A stretch of DNA of 12,998 nt from an uncultured Ruminococcus sp. (GTDB taxonomy: Bacteria > Bacillota > Clostridia > Oscillospirales > Acutalibacteraceae), in contig CACXHC010000002.1 of NCBI GenBank assembly GCA_902767285.1, positions 1 through 12,998 on the forward strand. The letters run 5' to 3'. The position numbers and the translations under genes were made by a program. The first letter of the stretch is position 1. Each line of letters opens with the position of its first letter. The notes under the pieces are model-generated. The model ran no database searches and had not been told where the DNA came from. It saw nothing but the letters and a program-made list of their open reading frames with translations. Shown here one piece after another: positions 1 to 6,205 of this stretch.

Positions 1-93
1 GCTTTTCGGATTTACTTGCTATGGTTGCTTGAGCGTTATTCTTTGTGCATTTTGACGATGACCTCTGAAATTTGCTCATTTATAGTAAACTGA
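1..93. other. possible gene edge, unresolved
   Basis: The window opens inside a stretch that is open in two ways. On the plus strand, frame 1 has no stop until TGA at 91-93, which lies just before the hairpin at 95-130 and would fit the 3' end of an upstream gene. On the minus strand, an ATG at 79-77 opens a frame reading MSKFQRSSSKCTKNN and continuing past position 1, but no Shine-Dalgarno sequence precedes it. Neither peptide is recognisable, and both stretches are short enough to be open by chance. The terminator-like hairpin slightly favours the plus-strand reading. Confidence 0.2.
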
Positions 94-94
94 A

Positions 95-130
95 ACAAAT
101 CCGACTGCACAAGTACGCAGTCGGATTTGT
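95..130 (+). terminator. 14-bp hairpin, probable terminator
   Basis: ACAAATCCGACTGC (95-108) and GCAGTCGGATTTGT (117-130) are perfect reverse complements around an 8-nt loop. The T content after the stem (TTGCTGTGTTTTG) is only moderate. It probably ends transcription of a gene to the left of the window. The symmetric stem could also act on the opposite strand. Confidence 0.6.
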
Positions 131-180
131 TGCTGTGTTTTGTAGTAAACATTATTCCGTAAGATTGCCGTGACAACCCT

Positions 181-203
181 CCGTCACGCTATCGCTGTGA
201 CGG
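181..203. repeat. 7-bp hairpin CCGTCAC/GTGACGG
   Basis: CCGTCAC (181-187) pairs with GTGACGG (197-203) around a 9-nt loop that itself contains a GC/GC pair. No T-run follows, so it is not a convincing terminator. It lies in a 200-nt non-coding stretch between two terminator-like hairpins. Function is unknown. Confidence 0.4.
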
Positions 204-233
204 ATAGCATACTAAACCTACTCTACCATAAAA

Positions 234-304
234 AAAGTTTTTGGGAAAGGTTTTCCAAAGAAAGCCAATTTTTCACAGCACCAACCCCCTTCCAAAAAAA
301 CTTT
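234..304. repeat. imperfect inverted repeat with AAAGTTTTT-type ends
   Basis: AAAGTTTTTGGGAAAGG (234-250) is matched in inverse by CCTTCCAAAAAAACTTT (288-304), about 14 of 17 positions agreeing. The left arm continues into a small hairpin of its own (TTTGGGAAA with TTTTCCAAA, ending near 259). This looks like a small non-coding interspersed element, and its ends resemble the AAAGTTTTT end of the 62-nt repeats elsewhere in the window. There is no open frame of note. Assignment as a mobile or interspersed element is inference. Confidence 0.4.
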
Positions 305-333
305 AATTGTTTAAAAAATGTTTATTAATATAG

Positions 334-372
334 AAACAAAAACGACTGCGTAGCTTGCAGTCGTTTTTGTTT
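334..372. terminator. 16-bp hairpin, probable bidirectional terminator
   Basis: AAACAAAAACGACTGC (334-349) pairs perfectly with GCAGTCGTTTTTGTTT (357-372) around a 7-nt loop. Because the stem has A-rich and T-rich outer arms, it has a U-tract when read on either strand. Its core CGACTGC...GCAGTCG is the same as that of the hairpin at 95-130, although no gene lies between them. Confidence 0.6.
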
Positions 373-392
373 TAGTTTATAGAAAATTATTA

Positions 393-454
393 AAACACAT
401 AAAATTTATACAATTAAAGTTTTTTTTGCTTCTTTTTTTTTCAAAAAAAAGAAG
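393..454 (+). repeat. 62-nt AT-rich repeat, copy A
   Basis: This segment begins AAACACATAAAATTTATA and ends in a long hairpin of CTTC plus a T-run, then an A-run plus GAAG (429-454). It matches the reverse complement of 12929-12990 at 59 of 62 positions, with no length difference, and the flanks diverge sharply on both sides, so the unit boundaries are visible. A shorter relative lies at 7416-7453. It is non-coding. A small open frame running across it arises only because the repeat lacks stops. Confidence 0.8.
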
Positions 455-542
455 GCAGGGGTTTGGGGGCGGCAGCCCCCAAGCGGGGTTTCAGGGGCGG
501 CAGCCCCTGAGCAGGAGTTTGGGGGCGGCAGCAGCCCCCAAA
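455..542 (+). repeat. tandem array of three GC-rich hairpins, 28-nt period
   Basis: Three units start at 455, 483 and 511, directly after repeat copy A. Each has a GC(A/G)GG(G/A)GTTT lead and a hairpin: TTGGGGGC/GCCCCCAA (463-482), TCAGGGGC/GCCCCTGA (491-510) and TTTGGGGGC/GCCCCCAAA (518-542). The loops are GGCA in the first two and GGCAGCA in the third. Unit 2 differs from unit 1 at two positions in each arm, and the changes are complementary (T-A to C-G, G-C to A-T), so pairing is kept. The array ends 9 nt before the -35 box at 552. The G-runs could alternatively form a G-quadruplex. Confidence 0.8.
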
Positions 543-551
543 AAGGTGAGA

Positions 552-580
552 TTGACATACAAAATTAAATATGATATAAT
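552..580 (+). promoter_or_regulatory. sigma-A promoter of the ECF transporter gene
   Basis: TTGACA (552-557) and TATAAT (575-580) are perfect consensus hexamers separated by 17 nt. The start codon of the next gene is 36 nt downstream, leaving too little leader for a riboswitch. The only leader element visible is the ribosome binding site AAGGGG near 603-608. Confidence 0.85.
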
Positions 581-616
581 TTACGTGAAACTTCGTTTGG
601 TGAAGGGGTAATCGAA

Positions 617-1195
617 ATGAGAATAAAAGAAAAATTAAAGAAATCATCAAAAGAACTTGCAAATCCGCTGGCATTGGCGGTATGTGCGATGTTGCTATCA
701 ATATGTCTTGTGCTGTCGTATTTTGGGAACATCAGCATAACATTTTTGGGAACAAACGTGATAAAACTCAGCTTTACCGTTATACCAATAGCGATAGCCG
801 CTATGTTGTACGGGCCTGTGCCGGCGGCGATAATCGGCGGTTTGTCCGATATTATCGGGTTTGTTATGGCCCCGATGGGTGCGTATATTCCCGGATTTAC
901 GATAAGTATGATATTAATTGGTCTTGTGTATGGAATTTCGTTTTACGGTGAAAAAGTTACTCTCCAAAGAATAGCGTTAACGGCGGCAATTGTGGGAGCC
1001 TTTATAAGCGAACTTTTGGGGTCGCTGTGGTTCGTGCTGTTCTACGGATTTCAACCGCTCCATGCACTGTATGTAAGAGGATTAAAAGAATTGGTTATGT
1101 ATCCCATAACAATTATACTTATTTTTGGTATATGCAAATTGCTCGAACGTGTGCCGGAATTTAAAAAGATAAAAAACTCTCAAAAAAATTGTTGA
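617..1195 (+). CDS. folT: ECF transporter S component, folate (FolT) type
   Basis: A 192-residue integral membrane protein, probably the substrate-binding S subunit of an energy-coupling-factor vitamin importer. It would work with the shared EcfA, EcfA' and EcfT subunits, none of which is encoded here. After a lysine-rich N-terminus (residues 1-11) come about six hydrophobic segments, starting at roughly 17, 50, 70, 92, 117 and 158. The block at 61-106 (LYGPVPAAIIGGLSDIIGF, then GAYIPGFT) is what I recognise as typical of the folate-family S components. ATG at 617 follows AAGGGG by about 8 nt. No terminator separates the gene from the T-box leader, since its TGA (1193-1195) sits inside the next -35 box. 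Substrate is inferred from family resemblance only; another vitamin is possible. Confidence 0.75.
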   Translation: MRIKEKLKKSSKELANPLALAVCAMLLSICLVLSYFGNISITFLGTNVIKLSFTVIPIAIAAMLYGPVPAAIIGGLSDIIGFVMAPMGAYIPGFTISMILIGLVYGISFYGEKVTLQRIALTAAIVGAFISELLGSLWFVLFYGFQPLHALYVRGLKELVMYPITIILIFGICKLLERVPEFKKIKNSQKNC

Positions 1196-1220
1196 CAAAA
1201 TTTAAGAAATAGTATATAAT
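1192..1220 (+). promoter_or_regulatory. sigma-A promoter of the leu/ilv operon
   Basis: TTGACA (1192-1197), a 17-nt spacer and TATAAT (1215-1220) give a perfect consensus promoter. The -35 box contains the stop codon of the preceding transporter gene. Transcription should begin near 1226-1228, some 20 nt before the first helix of the T-box leader. Confidence 0.9.
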
Positions 1221-1239
1221 AATCCATACTACTATGAAT

Positions 1240-1512
1240 ATTCTAAATGCTATGATGGGGAATAAGACTGCGTAAGACGTTTTCAGAGAGTCGTTGTTCG
1301 GTGCGAAACGATGGCGTCCCGCTGTTAAGCTCTCCCCGGAGCTGCTGACTGAAATTTGTCCTTTTTCGATAAAGAGTAGGAATGACGGAGCCTCACCGTT
1401 ACAGGAGGTTGGCATGGTTGTGCCGAAAGAGCGGGCTTTCTGAAAGTCAACAAAAGTGGTACCACGGAGATTCTGTCTTCGCCTTTTGATATAAAGGCGA
1501 GGACTTTTTTTT
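1240..1512 (+). promoter_or_regulatory. T-box leader sensing uncharged tRNA-Leu
   Basis: Stem I closes with GCT (1249-1251)/AGC (1340-1342) and GGGGA (1257-1261)/TCCCC (1333-1337). Directly 5' of the latter strand lies CTC (1330-1332), the specifier position, coding for leucine. The distal part shows the AGAGAG bulge (1285-1290) and the GGTG loop motif (1300-1303) between TCGTT and AACGA. Stem III is GAAAG/CTTTC (1425-1440). The T-box sequence GTGGTACCACGG (1456-1467) contains TGGT, which pairs with a tRNA 3' end ACCA; discriminator A fits tRNA-Leu. Known behaviour of the class: uncharged tRNA stabilises the antiterminator, and charged tRNA permits termination. The leucine call rests on the specifier alignment and on leuA being the next gene. 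Confidence 0.93.
1475..1512 (+). terminator. T-box-controlled intrinsic terminator
   Basis: GTCTTCGCCTTT (1475-1486) pairs with AAAGGCGAGGAC (1493-1504) through 12 pairs, one a G-T wobble, followed by eight T (1505-1512). It lies just 3' of the T-box sequence, in the position of the regulated terminator. With no other terminator after the transporter gene, it should also end transcripts arriving from the 552 promoter. Confidence 0.92.
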
Positions 1513-1564
1513 AGGCAACAACCATATTCTAAAAATAATACCATTTATTAAAGGAGATTTTGTT

Positions 1565-3241
1565 ATGAAAAATTTTGAAAGATATTCCCGACAGTATTTT
1601 AATCCGCCGGTGAATGAGTACAAATGGGTCAAAAAAGAATATGTTGATAAAGCACCTACTTGGTGTTCGGTCGATTTGAGAGATGGCAATCAATCACTCA
1701 TCGTTCCCATGAGTATTGACGAAAAACTTGAGTTCTTTGATATGCTCGTTAAAATCGGTTTTAAAGAAATCGAAGTCGGCTTCCCTGCCGCAAGCGAAAC
1801 CGAATACTATTTCCTTTGCCGACTCATTGAAGAAAACCGTATTCCCGATGATGTTACCGTTCAAGTCCTCACTCAGGCGAGAGAACATATAATCCTCAAA
1901 ACTTTTGAATCGCTCAAAGGCTGTAAAAATGCAATCGTTCATTTCTATAACTCAACCTCAAAGGCTCAGCGTGAACAGGTTTTCAGAAAATCTAAAGAGG
2001 AAATAAAACAAATCGCCGTTGACGGAGCTAAACTTATCAAAAAACTTCAGGAAGAAAATAACACCAATTTTAGAGTTGAGTATTCCCCCGAATCTTTCAC
2101 GGGAACAGAGCCGGAATATGCTCTCGAAGTCTGCAACGCTGTTCTCGATATTCTTCAGCCTACCCCCGACAGAAAAGCAATAATAAATCTTCCTGTTACG
2201 GTTGAACATTCTTTACCGCACATCTACGCCAATCAAATCGAATATATGTCAGACAGACTTAAATATCGTGACGCAATAGAACTTTCACTTCATCCGCATA
2301 ATGACCGTGGCTGCGGTGTCGCAGATACCGAACTCGGACTCCTCGCAGGTGCAGACCGTGTCGAAGGTACCCTCTTCGGCAACGGCGAGAGAACAGGTAA
2401 TGTCGATATTGTAACGCTCGCTATGAATATGTTCTCACAGGGTGTTGACCCTCAACTCGATTTCTCCGATATTCCATCTATTTGCGAACTCTATGAAAGA
2501 GTTACTCGAATGAAAGTAAGTGACCGCAGTCCGTATGCAGGTTCGCTCGTGTTTGCGGCTTTCTCGGGTTCACATCAGGACGCTATCGCCAAAGGCAAAA
2601 AATGGCATGAGGAGAAAGGTCTTACTTCGTGGACTATTCCATATCTCCCGATTGACCCCTCGGACGTTGGCAGAATGTACGAAACCGATGTTATCCGCAT
2701 TAATTCGCAGTCAGGTAAGGGCGGTGTAGGTTATCTTTTGGAGAAACATTACGGCTATGTTCTCCCAAAACAATTCGGAGAAAAAGTAAGCTATTTCATA
2801 AAAAATATTTCAGATGTAAACCATAAAGAAATGCTCCCCAACGAAATTTATGACTGCTTTACAAAAGAGTTCGTAAATATTAAGACTCCCGTGGAACTCA
2901 AAGAGATAGTTTTCAAAAAATCGGGAAAAGGCGAGAGAATGAGCGTTGTTATGCTCGTTAATTTTGAGGGAAAAGATAAAATGATTTCCGGCGAGGGTTC
3001 GGGCAGACTCAGTGCTGTAAGCCGTGCTTTGCGTCATAATCTCAATATCGATATTTCTGACCTCTCATATACAGAACACGCCCTCGAAAAAGGTTCCGAC
3101 TCAAAAGCGGTAACATACGTCAGCATAACCGATAAAAACGGTAACGTTGAATGGGGTGTCGGCGTTCATGATGACATTATATATTCGTCCGTAGCGGCGT
3201 TATTCTGTGCCATAAATCGCCGTGAGGCAAAAAAAGCATAG
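1565..3241 (+). CDS. leuA: 2-isopropylmalate synthase, long (type 2) form
   Basis: Condenses 2-ketoisovalerate with acetyl-CoA to give 2-isopropylmalate, the committed step to leucine, in the cytoplasm. The 558-residue length and the N-terminus with SRQYFNPPVNEYKW identify the long subfamily known from yeast and Corynebacterium rather than the shorter E. coli form. Visible motifs: SVDLRDGNQS (35-44) of the TIM-barrel active site, the metal-binding HPHNDRG (243-249), and FGNGERTGN (271-279). Residues from about 430 form the C-terminal regulatory domain (SGEGSGRLSAVSRA, then VEWGVGVHDDI), which in the family mediates leucine feedback inhibition. ATG at 1565 follows AAAGGAGAT (1550-1558) at ideal spacing. 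It is the first gene behind the leucine T-box. Confidence 0.97.
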   Translation: MKNFERYSRQYFNPPVNEYKWVKKEYVDKAPTWCSVDLRDGNQSLIVPMSIDEKLEFFDMLVKIGFKEIEVGFPAASETEYYFLCRLIEENRIPDDVTVQVLTQAREHIILKTFESLKGCKNAIVHFYNSTSKAQREQVFRKSKEEIKQIAVDGAKLIKKLQEENNTNFRVEYSPESFTGTEPEYALEVCNAVLDILQPTPDRKAIINLPVTVEHSLPHIYANQIEYMSDRLKYRDAIELSLHPHNDRGCGVADTELGLLAGADRVEGTLFGNGERTGNVDIVTLAMNMFSQGVDPQLDFSDIPSICELYERVTRMKVSDRSPYAGSLVFAAFSGSHQDAIAKGKKWHEEKGLTSWTIPYLPIDPSDVGRMYETDVIRINSQSGKGGVGYLLEKHYGYVLPKQFGEKVSYFIKNISDVNHKEMLPNEIYDCFTKEFVNIKTPVELKEIVFKKSGKGERMSVVMLVNFEGKDKMISGEGSGRLSAVSRALRHNLNIDISDLSYTEHALEKGSDSKAVTYVSITDKNGNVEWGVGVHDDIIYSSVAALFCAINRREAKKA

Positions 3242-3258
3242 TATACAAAAATTTTTTC

Positions 3259-3287
3259 TTTACGTTCAGGCAAAAAAAGTGTATAAT
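3259..3287 (+). promoter_or_regulatory. probable internal promoter before leuC
   Basis: TTTACG (3259-3264), a 17-nt spacer and a perfect TATAAT (3282-3287) sit in the 83-nt gap between leuA and leuC. The -35 box matches consensus at 4 of 6 positions. No terminator is seen in the gap, so leuC could be read both from here and from the T-box promoter. Confidence 0.6.
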
Positions 3288-3324
3288 TAGATTGCTAATA
3301 ATTTTTTAAAGGAGATTTTTTTCC

Positions 3325-4584
3325 ATGGGTATGACTATGACTCAAAAGATCCTCGCCGCAGGTGCCGGCTTGGATAACGTAGTTCCCGGACAGCTCATAA
3401 GAGTAAAGCTCAGTCTTGTACTCGGAAACGACATAACAACTCCGGTGGCTATAAACGAATTTGAAAAAAATGGTTTCAATAGTGTGTTTGATAAATCCAA
3501 AATCGCTATGGTTATGGATCACTTTGTTCCCAACAAAGATATCAAAGCCGCTCAGCAGACAAAACAATGCCGCTGCTTTGCCGGAAAATTCGATATTGAT
3601 AACTATTTCGATGTTGGCGAAATGGGTATCGAACACGCTCTTTTACCCGAAAAAGGACTTGTTGCCCCCGGCGATATAGTCATTGGTGCGGATTCTCACA
3701 CCTGTACTTATGGTGCAGTCGGTGCGTTCTCGACAGGTGTAGGCAGTACCGATATGGCGGCAGGCATGGCAACGGGCGAAGCATGGTTCAAAGTTCCCGA
3801 AGCTATTAAATTTGAGCTTACGGGCAAACTGAATCCCTTTGTTTCCGGTAAAGATGTAATTCTTTATATAATCGGAAAAATCGGTGTTGACGGTGCGTTA
3901 TATAAATCAATGGAGTTCACCGGCGAGGGCGTTTCGGAATTGTCCGTTGATGACAGACTTTGCATTGCAAATATGGCTATCGAAGCCGGTGCGAAAAACG
4001 GTATTTTTGAAATTGATGATAAAACTCTTGAATATGTAAATGCAAGAGTGAATCGCCCTTACAAAATTTATAAAGCCGATGACGATGCCGAATATGAGCA
4101 AGTGATCAAAATAAATCTTGCAGATATACAGCCAACTGTTGCTTGTCCTCATCTTCCCGAAAATACAAAGAATGCCTCCGAACTTTCTGACGTGAAAATA
4201 GACCAGGTTGTTATTGGTTCATGCACAAACGGCAGAATTTCCGATTTGAGAATAGCTGCCGAAATCCTCAAAGGAAAACATATTGCAAAGGGGATCCGCT
4301 GTATAGTTATTCCGGCAACTCCCACTATTTACAGAGATGCTATGAAAGCCGGCTACATAGATATTTTTATGGAAGCAGGCTGTGCGGTTTCTACTCCGAC
4401 TTGCGGGCCGTGTCTTGGCGGATATATGGGGATCCTCGCCGAAAACGAAGTCGCAGTTGCTACAACAAACCGTAATTTTGTAGGCAGAATGGGTCACGTT
4501 ACATCAAAAATATATCTTGCAAGTCCGGCAGTAGCGGCGGCAAGTGCCATTACAGGAGTTATAACCGACCCCACAACTATTTAG
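3325..4584 (+). CDS. leuC: 3-isopropylmalate dehydratase, large subunit
   Basis: With LeuD, isomerises 2-isopropylmalate to 3-isopropylmalate through a [4Fe-4S] cluster. At 419 residues it belongs to the short aconitase-superfamily form common in archaea and anaerobes; the E. coli protein is near 466. The cluster ligands are recognisable as C300 (IGSCTNGR, 298-304) and C360/C363 (PTCGPCLGG, 358-366). [20 protein letters not shown] (121-140) is the conserved substrate-side block. ATG at 3325 follows AAAGGAGA (3308-3315) by 9 nt; later in-frame ATGs at 3331 and 3337 are less well spaced. Ten codons or fewer separate these choices. leuD follows after 19 nt. Confidence 0.96.
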   Translation: MGMTMTQKILAAGAGLDNVVPGQLIRVKLSLVLGNDITTPVAINEFEKNGFNSVFDKSKIAMVMDHFVPNKDIKAAQQTKQCRCFAGKFDIDNYFDVGEMGIEHALLPEKGLVAPGDIVIGADSHTCTYGAVGAFSTGVGSTDMAAGMATGEAWFKVPEAIKFELTGKLNPFVSGKDVILYIIGKIGVDGALYKSMEFTGEGVSELSVDDRLCIANMAIEAGAKNGIFEIDDKTLEYVNARVNRPYKIYKADDDAEYEQVIKINLADIQPTVACPHLPENTKNASELSDVKIDQVVIGSCTNGRISDLRIAAEILKGKHIAKGIRCIVIPATPTIYRDAMKAGYIDIFMEAGCAVSTPTCGPCLGGYMGILAENEVAVATTNRNFVGRMGHVTSKIYLASPAVAAASAITGVITDPTTI

Positions 4585-4603
4585 TAAAAGGAGTTTTGTA
4601 TAA

Positions 4604-5095
4604 ATGAACGCAAAAGGTACTGTACATAAGTACGGAAATAATATCGATACAGATGTTATTATTCCGGCAAGATACCTCAACACCGCAGACCACGGCGAAC
4701 TTGCCAAGCACTGCATGGAAGATATAGACACCGAGTTTGTAAACAAAGTGTCCAAAGGCGATATTATGGTCGGTGGAGCTAATTTCGGTTGTGGTTCGTC
4801 AAGAGAACACGCTCCTATCGCAATAAAAGCGTCGGGCATAGATTGCGTTATCGCAAAAAGTTTCGCCCGTATATTTTATCGAAATGCTATAAATATAGGT
4901 CTTGCGATTCTCGAATGTCCCGAAGCAAGCGAAAAAATTAACGATGGCGATACTGTTTCTATTGACTTTGACACCGGTATAATATACAATGAAACTAAGG
5001 GCGAGCAGTATCAGGCTCAGCCGTTCCCCGATTTTATAAAAGAAATTATCAGAGCGAACGGCCTGCTCAATTCAATAAAGAACAAAGGTGAATAA
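4604..5095 (+). CDS. leuD: 3-isopropylmalate dehydratase, small subunit
   Basis: The 163-residue swivel subunit partners LeuC and supplies substrate-specificity residues. [14 protein letters not shown] (12-25) and [15 protein letters not shown] (57-71) are the family signatures. The short length matches the archaeal/clostridial small subunit rather than the about 200-residue E. coli form, consistent with the short LeuC next to it. AAAAGGAG (4586-4593) overlaps the leuC stop and sits 10 nt before the ATG. Only 2 nt separate its stop from leuB, so the two are probably translationally coupled. Confidence 0.96.
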   Translation: MNAKGTVHKYGNNIDTDVIIPARYLNTADHGELAKHCMEDIDTEFVNKVSKGDIMVGGANFGCGSSREHAPIAIKASGIDCVIAKSFARIFYRNAINIGLAILECPEASEKINDGDTVSIDFDTGIIYNETKGEQYQAQPFPDFIKEIIRANGLLNSIKNKGE

Positions 5096-5097
5096 TA

Positions 5098-6174
5098 ATG
5101 AATAAGAAAATCACAGTCCTGAAAGGTGACGGAATAGGCCCCGAAATCGTTGACGAGGCTTTGAAAGTCCTCGACAAAATAGGCGAAAAGTACGGTCATA
5201 CTTTTGAAAAGGATTTTGTAGATATAGGCGGAGCGTCTATCGATAAATTCGGTGTTCCCATAACAGATGACGGACTCGACAGATGCAAAAATTGCGACAG
5301 CGTTCTTTTAGGTGCGGTCGGCGGTACAAAGTGGGATAACATAGACCCCGCAAAACGCCCCGAAAAAGCATTATTGAAAGTTCGTGCGGAACTTGGACTT
5401 TTTGCAAATCTTCGCCCAACTAAAATGTTCGGTCAGCTCAAAGATGCTTCTCCGCTCAAAGAAACAGGAATCGCAGACGGTCTTGACCTTATGATCGTAA
5501 GAGAACTTACCGGCGGTATCTATTTCGGCGAACACAAGACATTCACACAGGACGGCGAGGAAGTCGCAACAGACCTCATGCTCTATTCTGAACACGAAAT
5601 CGAAAGAATAGGCAGAGTTGCATTTGAAACCGCCCGCAAAAGAGGTAAGAAAGTTCATTCGGTAGATAAAGCGAATGTTCTTGATTCTTCAAAATTGTGG
5701 AGAAAAGTAATGCACAAATTAGCTGAAGAATACAGCGATGTTCAGTATAATGATATTTTGGTTGATAACACCGCTATGCAGCTTATCAGAAATCCCGGTC
5801 AGTTTGATGTTATCGTTACTGAGAATATGTTCGGCGATATTCTTTCAGATGAAGCAAGTATGCTCACAGGCTCAATAGGCATGATGCCTTCGGCGAGTCT
5901 TTCGTCAACAACGCTCGGAATGTATGAACCCATACACGGTTCGGCTCCCGATATTGCCGGACTCAATATAGCAAATCCCCTCGGAACGATTCTTTCGGTG
6001 GCTATGATGCTCAGATATTCGTTTGATATGATTGAAGAAGCTGACGACATAGAAAGAGCAGTCAATATTGTTCTCGATAAAGGATACAGAACAGCAGATA
6101 TTGCAGGCAAAGACCCCGATGTTAAAAAAGTATCGTGCAGCGAAATGGGCGACCTCGTTTGCAGTGAAATCTAA
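5098..6174 (+). CDS. leuB: 3-isopropylmalate dehydrogenase
   Basis: Oxidises and decarboxylates 3-isopropylmalate to 2-ketoisocaproate with NAD+. The 358-residue protein has the family's key residues in order: R96, R106, R135, Y142, K191, D223, D247 and D251, matching the substrate, catalytic and metal ligands described for Thermus LeuB at shifted numbers. EPIHGSAPDIAG (277-288) is the cofactor loop, and D285 in it fits NAD rather than NADP use. GDGIGPEIV lies at 10-18. The ribosome binding site AAAGGTG (5084-5090) is inside the 3' end of leuD. The gene completes the leuACDB order. Confidence 0.96.
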   Translation: MNKKITVLKGDGIGPEIVDEALKVLDKIGEKYGHTFEKDFVDIGGASIDKFGVPITDDGLDRCKNCDSVLLGAVGGTKWDNIDPAKRPEKALLKVRAELGLFANLRPTKMFGQLKDASPLKETGIADGLDLMIVRELTGGIYFGEHKTFTQDGEEVATDLMLYSEHEIERIGRVAFETARKRGKKVHSVDKANVLDSSKLWRKVMHKLAEEYSDVQYNDILVDNTAMQLIRNPGQFDVIVTENMFGDILSDEASMLTGSIGMMPSASLSSTTLGMYEPIHGSAPDIAGLNIANPLGTILSVAMMLRYSFDMIEEADDIERAVNIVLDKGYRTADIAGKDPDVKKVSCSEMGDLVCSEI

Positions 6175-6205
6175 TTTTTTGATAATAGAAAGGTTATGAA
6201 TTAAA

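Noticed and set aside
455..541. CRISPR array from the 28-nt periodicity
   Set aside because: The units are near-identical and contiguous with no unique spacers, only three in number, and no cas gene is present.
426..611. 61-codon plus-strand open frame and the overlapping 86-codon minus-strand frame at 441-701
   Set aside because: Both are translations of the 62-nt repeat and the GC-rich hairpin array, with glycine/proline-rich nonsense. The plus frame also runs through the promoter at 552-580.
581..616. Riboswitch ahead of the ECF transporter gene
   Set aside because: The predicted leader is about 30 nt, too short for a folate, thiamine or similar aptamer, and no such motif is seen.
1161..1689. 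Minus-strand open frames across the T-box leader
   Set aside because: They lie antisense to a well-formed structured leader and promoter, with no ribosome binding site and no recognisable protein features.
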